Source of the DNA: Kitasatospora sp. MBT63
GTDB taxonomy: Bacteria; Actinomycetota; Actinomycetes; Streptomycetales; Streptomycetaceae
Direction of reading: 5' to 3'
NCBI RefSeq assembly: GCF_000710465.2
Contig: NZ_JAIZ01000061.1
Span: forward strand, 1-64,000
DNA: 64,000 nt
Positions 8,917 through 17,334 of this stretch are shown piece by piece (position 1 is the stretch's first letter; every line of letters begins with the position of its first letter). The translations under genes and the position numbers were made by a program. The notes under the pieces were generated by a model, which saw nothing but the letters and a program-made list of their open reading frames with translations, searched no databases and was not told where the DNA came from.

Positions 8917-9952
8917 GCGTGGCGGGGGCCGGAAGCTCGGCACACAACGCGTCGTAGACGGACTCGACGAAGCCGAACTCCTCGACGGACAGAGGAGAGC
9001 GCGCGGCCGCCAGGAGTCCGTCGACCTGCTCGCCGCTGCTCGCGCCGACCATCACCGTGGCGCGGTCGCTGCTCTGCAGGCAGTACTGCAGCGCGAGGCG
9101 CACCAACTGCGCCGGATCGGGGCCGAACCGCTCGCGCAACCGGTCGAGATGCCGGTCGACAGTCCGGAGCGGCTGCGCACCGAACCACCCGTGCATTGCC
9201 CGCAGGTCCCCCTCGGCGAAGCGGTGTTCGGCGCCCGACGAGTACACGCCGGTGAGCAGACCGTGGGAGAGCGGCCCGTGGACCACAAGCCCGTAGCCCT
9301 TGCGGTGTGCGAACTCCCTCACGCTCTCGGCGCCGAGCCGGGCCGACGGGAGCAGGTCGGCGAACCCCACCGCGAGGACGTCCGGCTGCACCCGGTGGAG
9401 GAGTTCTGTGAAGCGGGCGAAGCCGGCGCTTTCGTCGGTCCTGCCCGCGGTTGCCGGCAGTGGCAGGCCCAGGCTCCGGGTCCAGCCGCTGTCGCGCAGG
9501 GAGCGCATCACCTCAACGATCTCGTCCGCGTCCCCCAGTCCTGGATCCACACGGGCCAAGGAGATGATGTCGAGCTCTTCGACGCCCGCGTTCTCGTTGA
9601 GCAGTTCGAGCTGGTGCCGCATGTGGACCGGCTGGAGCGAGTGCGAGGCGGTGCCTCGGAACTGCCCCAGAGTGATCGACAGCCGCAGCTCCCGGGCCGC
9701 GTCCTCTCCCAGGTCGTTGCGGAGTCGCCCGATGAGCCGCTCGGCATGGCCCAGCCCGTATACATCGCTGCTGTGGATACGGCGGATGCCCGCTGACCAG
9801 GCCCGATGCAGTAGCGCCAGGGCTTGGTCGCTGCTGATCTCCGCACCGCCTACGGGTACCCCGTCGACCACAGCGGGACCGCCGAGGGGACGGCTGCCGA
9901 GGCCGAGGCGCCCCAGTGGCGAACTCGGTGCATCCGAGGCATCCGTGCTCAC
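8894..9952 (-). CDS. Aldo/keto reductase-like protein lacking catalytic Lys and His
   Basis: A 352-residue aldo/keto-reductase fold protein. The Asp and Tyr of the catalytic tetrad are visible in SSDVYGLGHAE. The strand that normally ends in Thr-Lys reads LSITLG here, and the usual leucine-His-Arg of the substrate pocket reads SLARVDP. Two of the four tetrad residues therefore appear to be replaced, and classical NADPH-dependent carbonyl reduction is doubtful. It starts at GTG with a GGGAG upstream. The 386 bases before it hold a large inverted repeat. Confidence 0.75.
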   Translation of the reverse strand: MSTDASDAPSSPLGRLGLGSRPLGGPAVVDGVPVGGAEISSDQALALLHRAWSAGIRRIHSSDVYGLGHAERLIGRLRNDLGEDAARELRLSITLGQFRGTASHSLQPVHMRHQLELLNENAGVEELDIISLARVDPGLGDADEIVEVMRSLRDSGWTRSLGLPLPATAGRTDESAGFARFTELLHRVQPDVLAVGFADLLPSARLGAESVREFAHRKGYGLVVHGPLSHGLLTGVYSSGAEHRFAEGDLRAMHGWFGAQPLRTVDRHLDRLRERFGPDPAQLVRLALQYCLQSSDRATVMVGASSGEQVDGLLAAARSPLSVEEFGFVESVYDALCAELPAPATPTGAARN

Positions 9953-10011
9953 AACAGCGTGCTCCCATCCAGGGTCGACGATCCGCCTGGACGCACAGTC
10001 CCAGTTCGGGC

Positions 10012-10178
10012 GGCGTCACCGCTACAGCGGCAGGCGTCACTTCAGCGTCACTTCACGGACTCGCGGTCCCGCAGTCTGGAGATGGTGATCGTGAAAGGGG
10101 CCGCGTGCGGCTGACGGCCAGTGCAGCATGCTCTCGAAATGACGCTGAAGTGACGCCCGCCGCTGTAGCGGTGACGCC
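10012..10178. repeat. Large imperfect inverted repeat with nested direct repeats
   Basis: Bases 10012-10049 and 10141-10178 are reverse complements over 38 positions with one mismatch. The left arm contains an 11-base unit GCGTCACTTCA twice in tandem (10034-10044, 10045-10055) and a related GCGTCACC at 10013. The right arm carries the same elements in reverse with some divergence. About 90 bases lie between the arms. The structure sits upstream of the aldo/keto reductase-like gene and downstream of the trmO-like gene. It could be a multi-site operator, a long hairpin or a small mobile-element relic. The rest of 9953-10338 holds no supportable gene. Confidence 0.85.
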
Positions 10179-10338
10179 TGTTCGAGCGCGACCGTTTCAC
10201 TCCGCAGGTCGGACCGACTGACGAGTGAGACGGAGGCGCATCATGCAGACGGCTGTCGTACTAGCAGGCGCCTTCGCAGTCGAACGGTTGAGCTCGGCCG
10301 CCGTCCGCGGCCGAGTTTCAGATAGTCCAGAAGTCGAT

Positions 10339-10818
10339 CTACAACGGGCGCTTGTCAGCGTCGTCCCAGTAGTGGGCGAGCATCTCGCCCGGCCAGGCCG
10401 GCTCGGTGATGGGTCCGCGCGGGCCCATGGCGACGAACCAGGGCGCCAGGTCCAGCACGGGCGTGCCGTCCACGGCGTCCAGGTCCGTGACGTGCAGGTC
10501 CCGACCGTCGACGCGCAGCAGGCGGGGGTAGGACGTCCCGATTTGAGCGGGCCTGCGGTGGTTGCGATGGACGAAGGTGCCGGTGGCCGGCCACCGGCTG
10601 TCTCCGCGGGGGCTGCGGGCGTGCAGCTGGACATCGTCGGGCGACGCCCGGTGGAAGAACCAGACAACAGCGAGGTGGGAGAACTCCTCGAGGCCCTGAA
10701 GGGTGTCGAGCGGGTACTCACTATTCAGTCTGATGATCGACTCCACGCCGCCCTGAAAGTCGTCGGCGGGCTCGGTGTGCCCGCTGACCACGGTGGCGAT
10801 CGGCTTGAACTTGAGCAT
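10339..10818 (-). CDS. TrmO/TsaA-family (UPF0066) methyltransferase-like protein
   Basis: A 159-residue protein of the TsaA/TrmO family, whose studied members use S-adenosylmethionine to methylate the N6-threonylcarbamoyladenosine at tRNA position 37. Matching features are the start KFKPIATVVSG, the central LDTLQGLEEFSHLAVVWFFH, and the C-terminal DGTPVLDLAPW that corresponds to the family DGTPVLDIKPY. The ATG at 10818 fits the family N-terminus; an in-frame TTG at 10869 would add 17 residues without similarity. A role in tRNA modification is inferred from the family only. Confidence 0.8.
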   Translation of the reverse strand: MLKFKPIATVVSGHTEPADDFQGGVESIIRLNSEYPLDTLQGLEEFSHLAVVWFFHRASPDDVQLHARSPRGDSRWPATGTFVHRNHRRPAQIGTSYPRLLRVDGRDLHVTDLDAVDGTPVLDLAPWFVAMGPRGPITEPAWPGEMLAHYWDDADKRPL

Positions 10819-10908
10819 GTCGTCCGGCACGGCTGGTTCCCATCTCGTTCGGCCCATCGGGCCGCCCAAAGGCTGGGGCCGGGCCGGGGGTTCGTGGGTG
10901 TGGCGCGG

Positions 10909-12390
10909 TCAGCCTACGGTGCGCAGGAACTCCTGGGCGCGCCGGTCGAGCCGGGCCGCAACGCTCCCGCCGCGCTTGCGGACCGGGGACAGGGTGCGGC
11001 GCATCTGGACCACCGTGCTCCGGGCCCGGGCGGACTGGAGGCCGACCATGGCGTCCAAGGCCTGGTCCCAGGTGGCGCAGCCGGCCTCGATGTGGCCTTG
11101 GCGGACCTGGACGTCCCCGAGGTATCCGAGGGTGACGGCCCGGGTGCGCGCGAACGGCAGCAGACGGGTACGGACGCTGTGCTGGAACTCGATCTCCGCG
11201 CCCTGGAGGTCCCCGAGGTCGCGCAGGGTGCACGCCGTCTCGTGGGCGAGGCTGGCCTCGCCGAAGAAGTCGACCCGCGCGGGATCCTCCCCGCTGCCGG
11301 CCGGGGCCGCGTTGCCGAGGTAGTTCTCGGCCCGCAGCAGCGCCGTCAGCGCGTCCTGCCGGCGGCCGGAGGCGGCCAGGGCCCGCGCATGGACGACGCC
11401 CAGCAGCGACTTCTCCCTGGAGCTCGCCCGGCCGTAGCGGCGGCGGTCCATGGAGGCCTCGGCGAGCTGCAGCGCTCGGCCGGGGTGTCCGAGGTCCACG
11501 GCCTGGTGCGCGGCGGCGCGCAGGATGTGGCCGGCCAGCGGGGCGTCGTCCGCCTCGGCGGCCAGGGCCAGCGCCACCTCGAAGCCCCGCTGAGCCGAGC
11601 CCTGCCGGCCCGCGTCGAAGTCCATCCAGCCGGCCACGTAGACGAGCTCACCGGCAGCCGCGGCGAGATCGCGGCGGACCTGCTCGCTGGGGAAGCGCCC
11701 GGCCATGTAGTCGGCGACGTCCGTGCGCAAGTACGTCGTCAGCGCTGCTCGGCCGGCGCGGCCGCCCAGGCGCTGGTCGCGCGAGGAGAAGAACACGGCC
11801 GCCTCGCGAACGGCCTCGACCTCAACAGGGCTGACGGCCAGGCGCGAGAGCGGAACGCGCCGCTGGGCGGCGGCCAGCCTGCTCTGCCACCACGGCTCCG
11901 GCGGGAGCACGGCTCCGATCGCGGAGTAGACCGAGCCTCCGATCACCTGTCGCCGGCTCAACATGTCGCTGCTCCCGAGGTCTGCGAGTGCGGAAACGCT
12001 GTCGGCGTCCCAGCCGGGCGCCGCGGGTGCCTCGTCGGCAGGGGCGAGCCCGACGGCCGAGGGCGTGATCACGCGCCCCAGTCCCCTGGAGAGCGTCGCG
12101 CACAAGATATCCGGGGCGCGACCGCTGGGTTTCACTCCCCGGAGCCACTGCGAAATGTGGCTGCGGGTCACCGACAGCAGTTCGTCGGCGCCCTGCTCGG
12201 CGGCCAGGCGGCGGAAGTGGCCGGCCAGCTGTTCCTGCGACCAGCCCAACTCCTTGACGACGGCGTCGAGCAGCAGGTTGCGTTCAAGCGCCACGGTGCG
12301 CCGCTCCTCCTCGAAACGATCTTTAGCAGCTTTAGCGGCATCCGCTGCCGCGACCGGGTACCCACGGGCCGTGATCGGCGGTTCGCTCAC
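10909..12390 (-). CDS. HTH/TPR transcriptional regulator
   Basis: A 493-residue regulator of the same architecture as the one at 4248-5633. It has an N-terminal HTH (ELGWSQEQLAGHFRRLA, followed by RSHISQWLRGVKPS), an LSRRQVIGG motif near residue 130, then a long TPR-like helical region. Start chosen at GTG 12390 because the frame upstream is not protein-like. It diverges from the signalling operon at 12.5 kb and may control it. A 272-base spacer separates the two and contains one small reading frame (12511-12666). Confidence 0.85.
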   Translation of the reverse strand: MSEPPITARGYPVAAADAAKAAKDRFEEERRTVALERNLLLDAVVKELGWSQEQLAGHFRRLAAEQGADELLSVTRSHISQWLRGVKPSGRAPDILCATLSRGLGRVITPSAVGLAPADEAPAAPGWDADSVSALADLGSSDMLSRRQVIGGSVYSAIGAVLPPEPWWQSRLAAAQRRVPLSRLAVSPVEVEAVREAAVFFSSRDQRLGGRAGRAALTTYLRTDVADYMAGRFPSEQVRRDLAAAAGELVYVAGWMDFDAGRQGSAQRGFEVALALAAEADDAPLAGHILRAAAHQAVDLGHPGRALQLAEASMDRRRYGRASSREKSLLGVVHARALAASGRRQDALTALLRAENYLGNAAPAGSGEDPARVDFFGEASLAHETACTLRDLGDLQGAEIEFQHSVRTRLLPFARTRAVTLGYLGDVQVRQGHIEAGCATWDQALDAMVGLQSARARSTVVQMRRTLSPVRKRGGSVAARLDRRAQEFLRTVG

Positions 12391-12510
12391 TGTCGACGAT
12401 ATTCCGCCGCGGCACCGTGCCGAGGCGGTTTCGTCAAGGTCAACGCCCGGGTCCCGCAGTCGCGCTACCCGCTGGCGGCCGACACCGGCCTCACGAAGGG
12501 GGGAGCGAGC

Positions 12511-12666
12511 GTGGTCACGGTGGCGACGAACTCCGGCCCGGCAGGCCGAGCGGTCGCACTCCGCCATGGATGCCCGGCGGCGGCAGCCGCTTCGACAGCA
12601 CAGGTACGCAGCACGCTGGGCGCGGTGCCCCGCAGCGGCGCTGACGCGAGGGAGCTGAAGGCATGA
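12511..12666 (+). CDS. Small leader ORF coupled to the HATPase gene (possible)
   Basis: A 51-codon frame starting at GTG with a strong purine-rich Shine-Dalgarno (AAGGGGGGAG, five bases upstream) and ending in a TGA that overlaps the ATG of the following gene by four bases. The product is Ala/Gly/Arg-rich with no known motif. The ribosome site and coupled ending favour real translation, either as a peptide or as a coupling leader. Only experiment can settle this. Confidence 0.4.
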   Translation: MVTVATNSGPAGRAVALRHGCPAAAAASTAQVRSTLGAVPRSGADARELKA

Positions 12667-13181
12667 CGACAAGCCCGGACCAGCCCTGGCTGCTCCCCGA
12701 GCCGGACCCGGGGACGCTCCCGGACCGCAGCGAGGTCGAGGAGCTTCGGGCGGTGGAGCTGCGGGCGGACGGAGCCGCTGCCTCGGCCGGCCGCCGTCTG
12801 GTTCGCACCGAGCTCCTCGGCTGGGGCCTGGCCGACTTGGCCGACGACGTGGTCCTGGTGGCCAGTGAGCTGATCACGAACGCGGTCCTGCACGGACGCG
12901 GGCCCGGCGCCGACAAGGGCTTCGTGACCGTGACCGTCGCCCGCTACCGCAGGATGGTCGCCGTCTGCGTCGAGGACCAGAACCTCAGCTGCCCGGTCGT
13001 CCGCGCGGCCGGTGCGGACGCTACCGGCGGCCGCGGGCTCGAACTGGTCGGCAAGCTGAGCGACCACGTGACCCTCGGGCGGACCGAGGCCGGCCGCGGG
13101 AAGCGGATCACGGCCTACTGGCGCAGCGACGGCACCGCCACGTGCCTCCAGAGCGCCACCGAGCCGGCACTCGCCACCTGA
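12663..13181 (+). CDS. Anti-sigma-factor-like ATP-binding protein (HATPase_c_2)
   Basis: A 172-residue protein with a single histidine-kinase-like ATPase domain. The N-box LVASELITNAVLHG (near residue 68), a DQNL G1-like element and the GGRGLELVGKLSDH G2 box are clear. Such proteins act in the cytoplasm as serine kinases/anti-sigma regulators in partner-switching networks. It opens a run of tightly spaced genes to 20.6 kb. A GGGAG element precedes the ATG. Confidence 0.85.
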   Translation: MTTSPDQPWLLPEPDPGTLPDRSEVEELRAVELRADGAAASAGRRLVRTELLGWGLADLADDVVLVASELITNAVLHGRGPGADKGFVTVTVARYRRMVAVCVEDQNLSCPVVRAAGADATGGRGLELVGKLSDHVTLGRTEAGRGKRITAYWRSDGTATCLQSATEPALAT

Positions 13182-13225
13182 GACCCACCCGTCACCACAC
13201 CCAATCACCCGTCCCTGGGGGGGAA

Positions 13226-13969
13226 ATGACCACCACCCGTGCTGGAGGCACACGTCGGCGCAAGCCGCCCGCGCCCGGACGCCGCCTCCTCGACCGGCTC
13301 GGCACCCTGATACGGCCCGGCTACGCGGGCAACGCCATCCGGCCGCGTACGGTCCGTCCCCAAAGCGCCAGCTATGACCGCCGTCCGTCGCCAGGGTGCA
13401 CCGACCTGGCCGCCATCACACCGGCGCAGACAGCGGCAGGCCAGAACCTTCCGACGGCAGCCGCGTTGCACAGCGGCGGAGTTGAGCTGGCTCCCTTGTC
13501 CGAGCATCGCTTGGTGGCGCCCGAGCGGGAGGCAGGGGACTTCACGGTCGACCATCTGGTGGCCGACCAGCTCGTCCGCCACGCTGATGCCGTCCGCCTC
13601 GCGATCCGGCGGCAGACCGGTACCGGTGACTACATGTGGGCGGAAACCCGGCTGACGGCCGCCCGGCACGCGGTCGATCTCCTCACCGCGATCGTGGCCG
13701 ACCACGGCTGGCCTTCGTACCGGCTTATCGGCGAGGAGGCCAGCATTGCGGCGCTGCTGATCGCCACCGAGGCCGATCTGGCGGCGCAGGCGCAGCTGCG
13801 AGACGCGCTGGGCAGGGCTGTCGACCACGGCAGGGTCCCGCCTGGCTACGTCGTCTTCCTCGACACCTACGGCCGCATCGCCTTCGGCGCTGCGGTGTCA
13901 CCGCCCCGGCGCACCCTGGACCGAGAGCAGTCCGGCCGGTCCCAGTACGTGGGGGCCGCCGCGTGCTGA
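13226..13969 (+). CDS. DUF6624-like protein
   Basis: A 247-residue protein. The first third is basic and low in structure. The C-terminal two thirds (VADHGWPSYRLIGEEASIAA, then AQAQLRDALGRAVDHGRVPP, then YVVFLDTYGRI) resembles the DUF6624 pattern of actinobacterial proteins, whose function is unknown. The ATG at 13226 follows a run of G residues acting as Shine-Dalgarno. Its end overlaps the GTG of the next gene by seven bases. Confidence 0.65.
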   Translation: MTTTRAGGTRRRKPPAPGRRLLDRLGTLIRPGYAGNAIRPRTVRPQSASYDRRPSPGCTDLAAITPAQTAAGQNLPTAAALHSGGVELAPLSEHRLVAPEREAGDFTVDHLVADQLVRHADAVRLAIRRQTGTGDYMWAETRLTAARHAVDLLTAIVADHGWPSYRLIGEEASIAALLIATEADLAAQAQLRDALGRAVDHGRVPPGYVVFLDTYGRIAFGAAVSPPRRTLDREQSGRSQYVGAAAC

Positions 13970-14460
13970 ATTCCCCGCGCTCGGAGCCCGGACTCCAGCT
14001 CGGTCGGCCCCGTGAGCTGGTCATCGGATCGACCATGCGCTTCCCCCGCCCGCACGCCGGCACCCCGGCCCCCTGCTCTCCCGCAGGGCTGGCCGGCCTG
14101 GTCACCGGCATCAGCGGCGGGGTCGGCGCGGTGCGCACCACCACCGCGGGAGAGATCCTCGCCCACACGCTCGGACTCGACCCGGCAACCACGGCGGACC
14201 TGGCGAGGGTCGCGGTCGGCGGCTGGCGGTGGGCCCGGGACGGCGGCCACCTCGGGAGGCTCTGGTACTGGGCGCGCCGTACCCACGACACCCAGGCCAT
14301 CGTCACGGCTCTCGACGACAGTTGCCTGCTCGTGGTCGCGGCCGACGGCACCACGGCCGTCGACACGATGCGGTCTGCGCTCAGGGCCTTCTCGCTGGCC
14401 CCGTCGTCCGGCCCGTGCACAGCCGACTACGCGCCCCTCGCCACAGGGCGGACCCGGTGA
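13963..14460 (+). CDS. Hypothetical protein
   Basis: A 165-residue protein of unknown function starting at a GTG inside the end of the preceding gene and ending in a GTGA overlap with the next. The stretch VGGWRWARDGGHLGRLWYWA is rich in aromatic and basic residues; there is no signal peptide or clear transmembrane helix. Its place inside a string of coupled genes supports a role in the same signalling unit. Confidence 0.6.
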   Translation: MLNSPRSEPGLQLGRPRELVIGSTMRFPRPHAGTPAPCSPAGLAGLVTGISGGVGAVRTTTAGEILAHTLGLDPATTADLARVAVGGWRWARDGGHLGRLWYWARRTHDTQAIVTALDDSCLLVVAADGTTAVDTMRSALRAFSLAPSSGPCTADYAPLATGRTR

Positions 14461-14891
14461 CCGGCACGGCCCTGCGGGGCCGGCAGGCACCGGGGGCCAG
14501 GTACCAGGTCGCGCGAAGCGGCTACGGCCTCATCCCGCAGTGGGTACCCCGCGACCAGGTCGAATCCGTCGTCCTGGGCGACCGATTCGACGTCGTCCGG
14601 ATGCCGCAGGAGATCGGACGCCGGGTGATCGCGGCGCTGGGCAAGGAGTGCGGGATGGTCCTGGCCAGCCGCCTGGCCGACAGCATGGACTTCCTGGTCG
14701 AGCCCGGAGTTCTCACCCCGGGCTGGCGAGCCTGCGGTGCCCGGCTGCGACGCGCCGACGCCCGCCTGAGCGTGCCCCCCGCAGCGGTGCGATCCGGCCG
14801 GGACGTGCACTGGGCCATTCCGCCGGGCCGGCTGGTGGCCACCGCTCCCAGTGCCCTGCTGGCCGCCCTCGGAGTGCCCCAACCGAACTGA
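14457..14891 (+). CDS. Hypothetical protein, paralogue of the 17335 product
   Basis: A 144-residue protein. It shares a pattern with the 153-residue protein at 17335: a G-[RD]-x-F-[DE]-V-[VL]-R element, an acidic helix ending in A-[LI]-G-x-x-CG, then FL[VL]xPG, VPP, and [VL][HY]W-x-[IV]-PPG near the end. This recalls the small primase-polymerase-like domain proteins common in Streptomyces, but I see no complete catalytic motif. It starts at GTG overlapping the previous stop by four bases. Confidence 0.6.
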   Translation: MTGTALRGRQAPGARYQVARSGYGLIPQWVPRDQVESVVLGDRFDVVRMPQEIGRRVIAALGKECGMVLASRLADSMDFLVEPGVLTPGWRACGARLRRADARLSVPPAAVRSGRDVHWAIPPGRLVATAPSALLAALGVPQPN

Positions 14892-14948
14892 GCACCCCTC
14901 ATCCGCCCTGCCCCCATTCGACGACGGGCACCCACCTTGGAGGTGATC

Positions 14949-15959
14949 GTGAGTACCAGGTCGATCCGCAGACACCGGCGGGCCGCGCCGCAGCCGGAAG
15001 CCGAGTTGGACAGTCTCCGCAGCCAGCTCGCCGGAGCCGGCCGGGCGGCGGTCGAGGCGTTCGTCCGCGGCGGCCTTCCCCGGATCCTTCGGACGGTCCG
15101 CCCCGGCGGCCTGCCGCTGCACCCGAGCGCCGCACCGGAGCTGCACCAGGCGGTCTGGCAGATCTCGAACTGCTTCGGCCAGCTCCAGCACGCGGCACGC
15201 CAGGACCTGCTGGCCAGCCTCGAGCCCCTCCTGGGCGTCCTGGAGGTCCAGCGCCGTATGTTCGCCCAGCAGCAGCTGTCGCTCACCGACCCCCAAAAGC
15301 TCGACTCGGCGATGGGCCTCGACCACGCCAACGCGATGGCCCACCACGGCGTGCTGCGCGCGCTCGTGCTGGCCGGCGGCGCCTGGCCCGAGCGCCGCCG
15401 CAGGCCCGCCACCCTGGTCGAGGTCGCTCAAGGCGCTCAGTGCGCGATCGCCGACTTCCAGCGTGTCGAGGTGACCGGTGACTCCGCCCTCCAGGTCCAC
15501 GGGCGGGTAGTCGAGCCGCTGATGACGGCCCTGGCCGAACTGCTCGACAACGCCGTCCGCGCCTGCGCCGAAGGCGAGGAACCCGTCCACCTGCACGTCG
15601 AGCGCAGCGCCGACGGCGGCGCTCTCGTCAGCGTCACCGACGCCGGAGTCGGCATGGACGACCTCACCCTGGCGCAGGCCACCGCGCTGGTCGAGGGGCG
15701 GCTCCACCCGGCGTCGGACGCGACTCCCCCGCCCGGAACCGTCCGGCCGGCACCGCGCCAGCCTCTTCCCCGGCTCGGGCTGCGCACCGTGGCCCTGGCG
15801 GCGACCGCGCTCGGTCTCCACGTCCACCTGCAGTCCGCCCCGGGCGGCGGCACACGCGCCACCGTCCTGCTACCGGGCCACCTGCTCGTCCTGCCCGATG
15901 ACGCTCCGCCGGCCCCGGCGGCCTTCTCCCCCACGCCCGAATCCCTGGAAGAAGTCTGA
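14949..15959 (+). CDS. Conservon-type (CvnA-like) histidine-kinase-like ATPase
   Basis: A 336-residue cytoplasmic protein with a helical N-terminal half (GLDHANAMAHHGVLRALVLAGG resembles the dimerisation region of CvnA-like proteins) and a C-terminal GHKL ATPase domain. The N-box is LMTALAELLDNAVRACA and the G1 box is DAGVGMD. The usual charged Arg/Asn run after LDH is replaced here. No transmembrane segment is present, unlike many CvnA sensors. GTG start at 14949 lies directly after a perfect GGAGGTGATC. It overlaps the roadblock gene by one base. Confidence 0.85.
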   Translation: MSTRSIRRHRRAAPQPEAELDSLRSQLAGAGRAAVEAFVRGGLPRILRTVRPGGLPLHPSAAPELHQAVWQISNCFGQLQHAARQDLLASLEPLLGVLEVQRRMFAQQQLSLTDPQKLDSAMGLDHANAMAHHGVLRALVLAGGAWPERRRRPATLVEVAQGAQCAIADFQRVEVTGDSALQVHGRVVEPLMTALAELLDNAVRACAEGEEPVHLHVERSADGGALVSVTDAGVGMDDLTLAQATALVEGRLHPASDATPPPGTVRPAPRQPLPRLGLRTVALAATALGLHVHLQSAPGGGTRATVLLPGHLLVLPDDAPPAPAAFSPTPESLEEV

Positions 15960-16342
15960 TGAACCAGCCCCGCACCGACCTCTCCGAGACCCTGACCGCC
16001 ATGGCCGGGACGGTCCCCGGCATCCGCCACGCGCTCCAGGTCAGCCAGGACGGTCTCCTCATGGCGTCCACGGACGCTATGCCCCGAGACCTCGCGGACA
16101 CCCTCTCCGCCGCGGTCACCGGCCTGGGCCACCTCGCCGCCGGCGTCGCCCGGGCGCTGCAGGGGGCGTCGACCCAGCACATCTCCATCGACTACCACGA
16201 CGCCCAGCTGCTGATCGTGACCGCCGGAGACGGCTCGCTGCTCGCCGCCCTCGGCACCGGTGAGGCCGAGATGGGAGACATCGGCAAGCAGCTCGCGATG
16301 CTGGCCGACCGCCTGACCCCTGCCGGCGCGCTGTCGGCCTGA
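15959..16342 (+). CDS. Roadblock/LC7-domain protein (CvnB-like)
   Basis: A 127-residue single-domain roadblock/LC7 protein: PGIRHALQVSQDGLLMAST, then LADTLSAAVTGLGHLAAGVA, then QLLIVTAGDGSLLAALG. In Streptomyces conservons these sit next to a CvnA-like ATPase, a DUF742 protein and a Ras-like GTPase. Here the first partner is present but the DUF742 and GTPase genes are not found nearby. Translation is coupled through TGATG. Confidence 0.9.
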   Translation: MNQPRTDLSETLTAMAGTVPGIRHALQVSQDGLLMASTDAMPRDLADTLSAAVTGLGHLAAGVARALQGASTQHISIDYHDAQLLIVTAGDGSLLAALGTGEAEMGDIGKQLAMLADRLTPAGALSA

Positions 16343-16389
16343 CCTCCGGCCCGAATCCCGCACGCCGTCCGCGACCGCTGGAGAACCCG

Positions 16390-17325
16390 ATGCCCCTCAC
16401 CACCCGCCGACCCCCCGGCCCGGCCCGCCCCGCGACCAGGCTCCACACCCTGCCGCGGCAGATCGCCGGCACCGGATTCCGGGTGCCCTGGGACGGACTC
16501 GCACCGGACCCGGGCGAGCACCCCTGTCGGCGGCTGGACATGAGCCTCCCGCAGTCCGCGCGCGTGGAGGACGTACTGCTCGGGGGGAAGACGAGCTTCC
16601 CCGCCGACCAGACGGCAGCCCGGCAGGTCCTGGACGGCGACGAGGCGGAGGAGCGAGCCGTGGCCCGCAAATGCTTCCGCACGCTCGCCGCCGCCCACCT
16701 CGCCCGCCTCCCCGGTGCCGACCAGCTCATCGACTTCGGGTGCGGCCTCCCCCTCCCGCCGCAGCTGCTCCAGGCGTCCGGGCCCGGATTCGCCGAGCTC
16801 CACCGCCTGGCCGCCCCGGGGTCCACGGTGGTGCACGTCGACAAGGACCCGCTGGTGATGACGCACGCCCGGGCCCTGCTCGCCGCTCCGCAGGGCGGTG
16901 CGGTGGCCGTGCGGCACCACGAGACCGACTTCGCCGACCCGGCCGGCGTCCTCGGCCGGTCCGGAGTGCCGATCGCCTGGGACCGGCCGGTGGCGCTGCT
17001 GTTCTTCGACGTCCTCCACGAGATCCCGGACGCCCACCAGGTGCTCGACGCCTACAAGGCGGCGGTGCGTCGCGGCAGCTGGCTGGTGGTCAGCCACCGC
17101 AGCGCGGACAGCCCGGCCGGCGGCGCCGAGGCCGACGGCTACCGGGCAGCGGGTCTGCCCTGCACCGCGCGCACCCGTGAGGAGGTCGCAGCGCTGGTCG
17201 AGGGCTGGGACCTGCTCGGTCCCGGAGTCGCCCCCGTGCGGGAGTGGTCCCCGTCCCTGGGCCCGACCGATCCGCGAGCGCAGCGCCGGGCCAGCGGCTA
17301 CGCCGTGATCGCCCGCAAGCCGTAG
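16390..17325 (+). CDS. SAM-dependent methyltransferase, DUF574 family
   Basis: A 311-residue protein of the Streptomyces DUF574 methyltransferase family. The entry motif ARVEDVLLGGKTSFPADQ corresponds to the family ARxYDYxLGGK. The SAM-binding loop is LIDFGCGLPLPP, and VVHVDKDPLVMTHARALL is the following acidic strand. The substrate of this family is unknown; members often accompany regulators and conservons. It is 47 bases downstream of the roadblock gene. Confidence 0.85.
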   Translation: MPLTTRRPPGPARPATRLHTLPRQIAGTGFRVPWDGLAPDPGEHPCRRLDMSLPQSARVEDVLLGGKTSFPADQTAARQVLDGDEAEERAVARKCFRTLAAAHLARLPGADQLIDFGCGLPLPPQLLQASGPGFAELHRLAAPGSTVVHVDKDPLVMTHARALLAAPQGGAVAVRHHETDFADPAGVLGRSGVPIAWDRPVALLFFDVLHEIPDAHQVLDAYKAAVRRGSWLVVSHRSADSPAGGAEADGYRAAGLPCTARTREEVAALVEGWDLLGPGVAPVREWSPSLGPTDPRAQRRASGYAVIARKP

Positions 17326-17334
17326 GGGGCCGCG

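Noticed and set aside
10225-12666. An 813-codon open frame on the plus strand
   Set aside because: It runs antisense to the TrmO-like and TPR genes; its translation is low in complexity. Only its last 51 codons, with their own ribosome site, were kept as a possible small gene.
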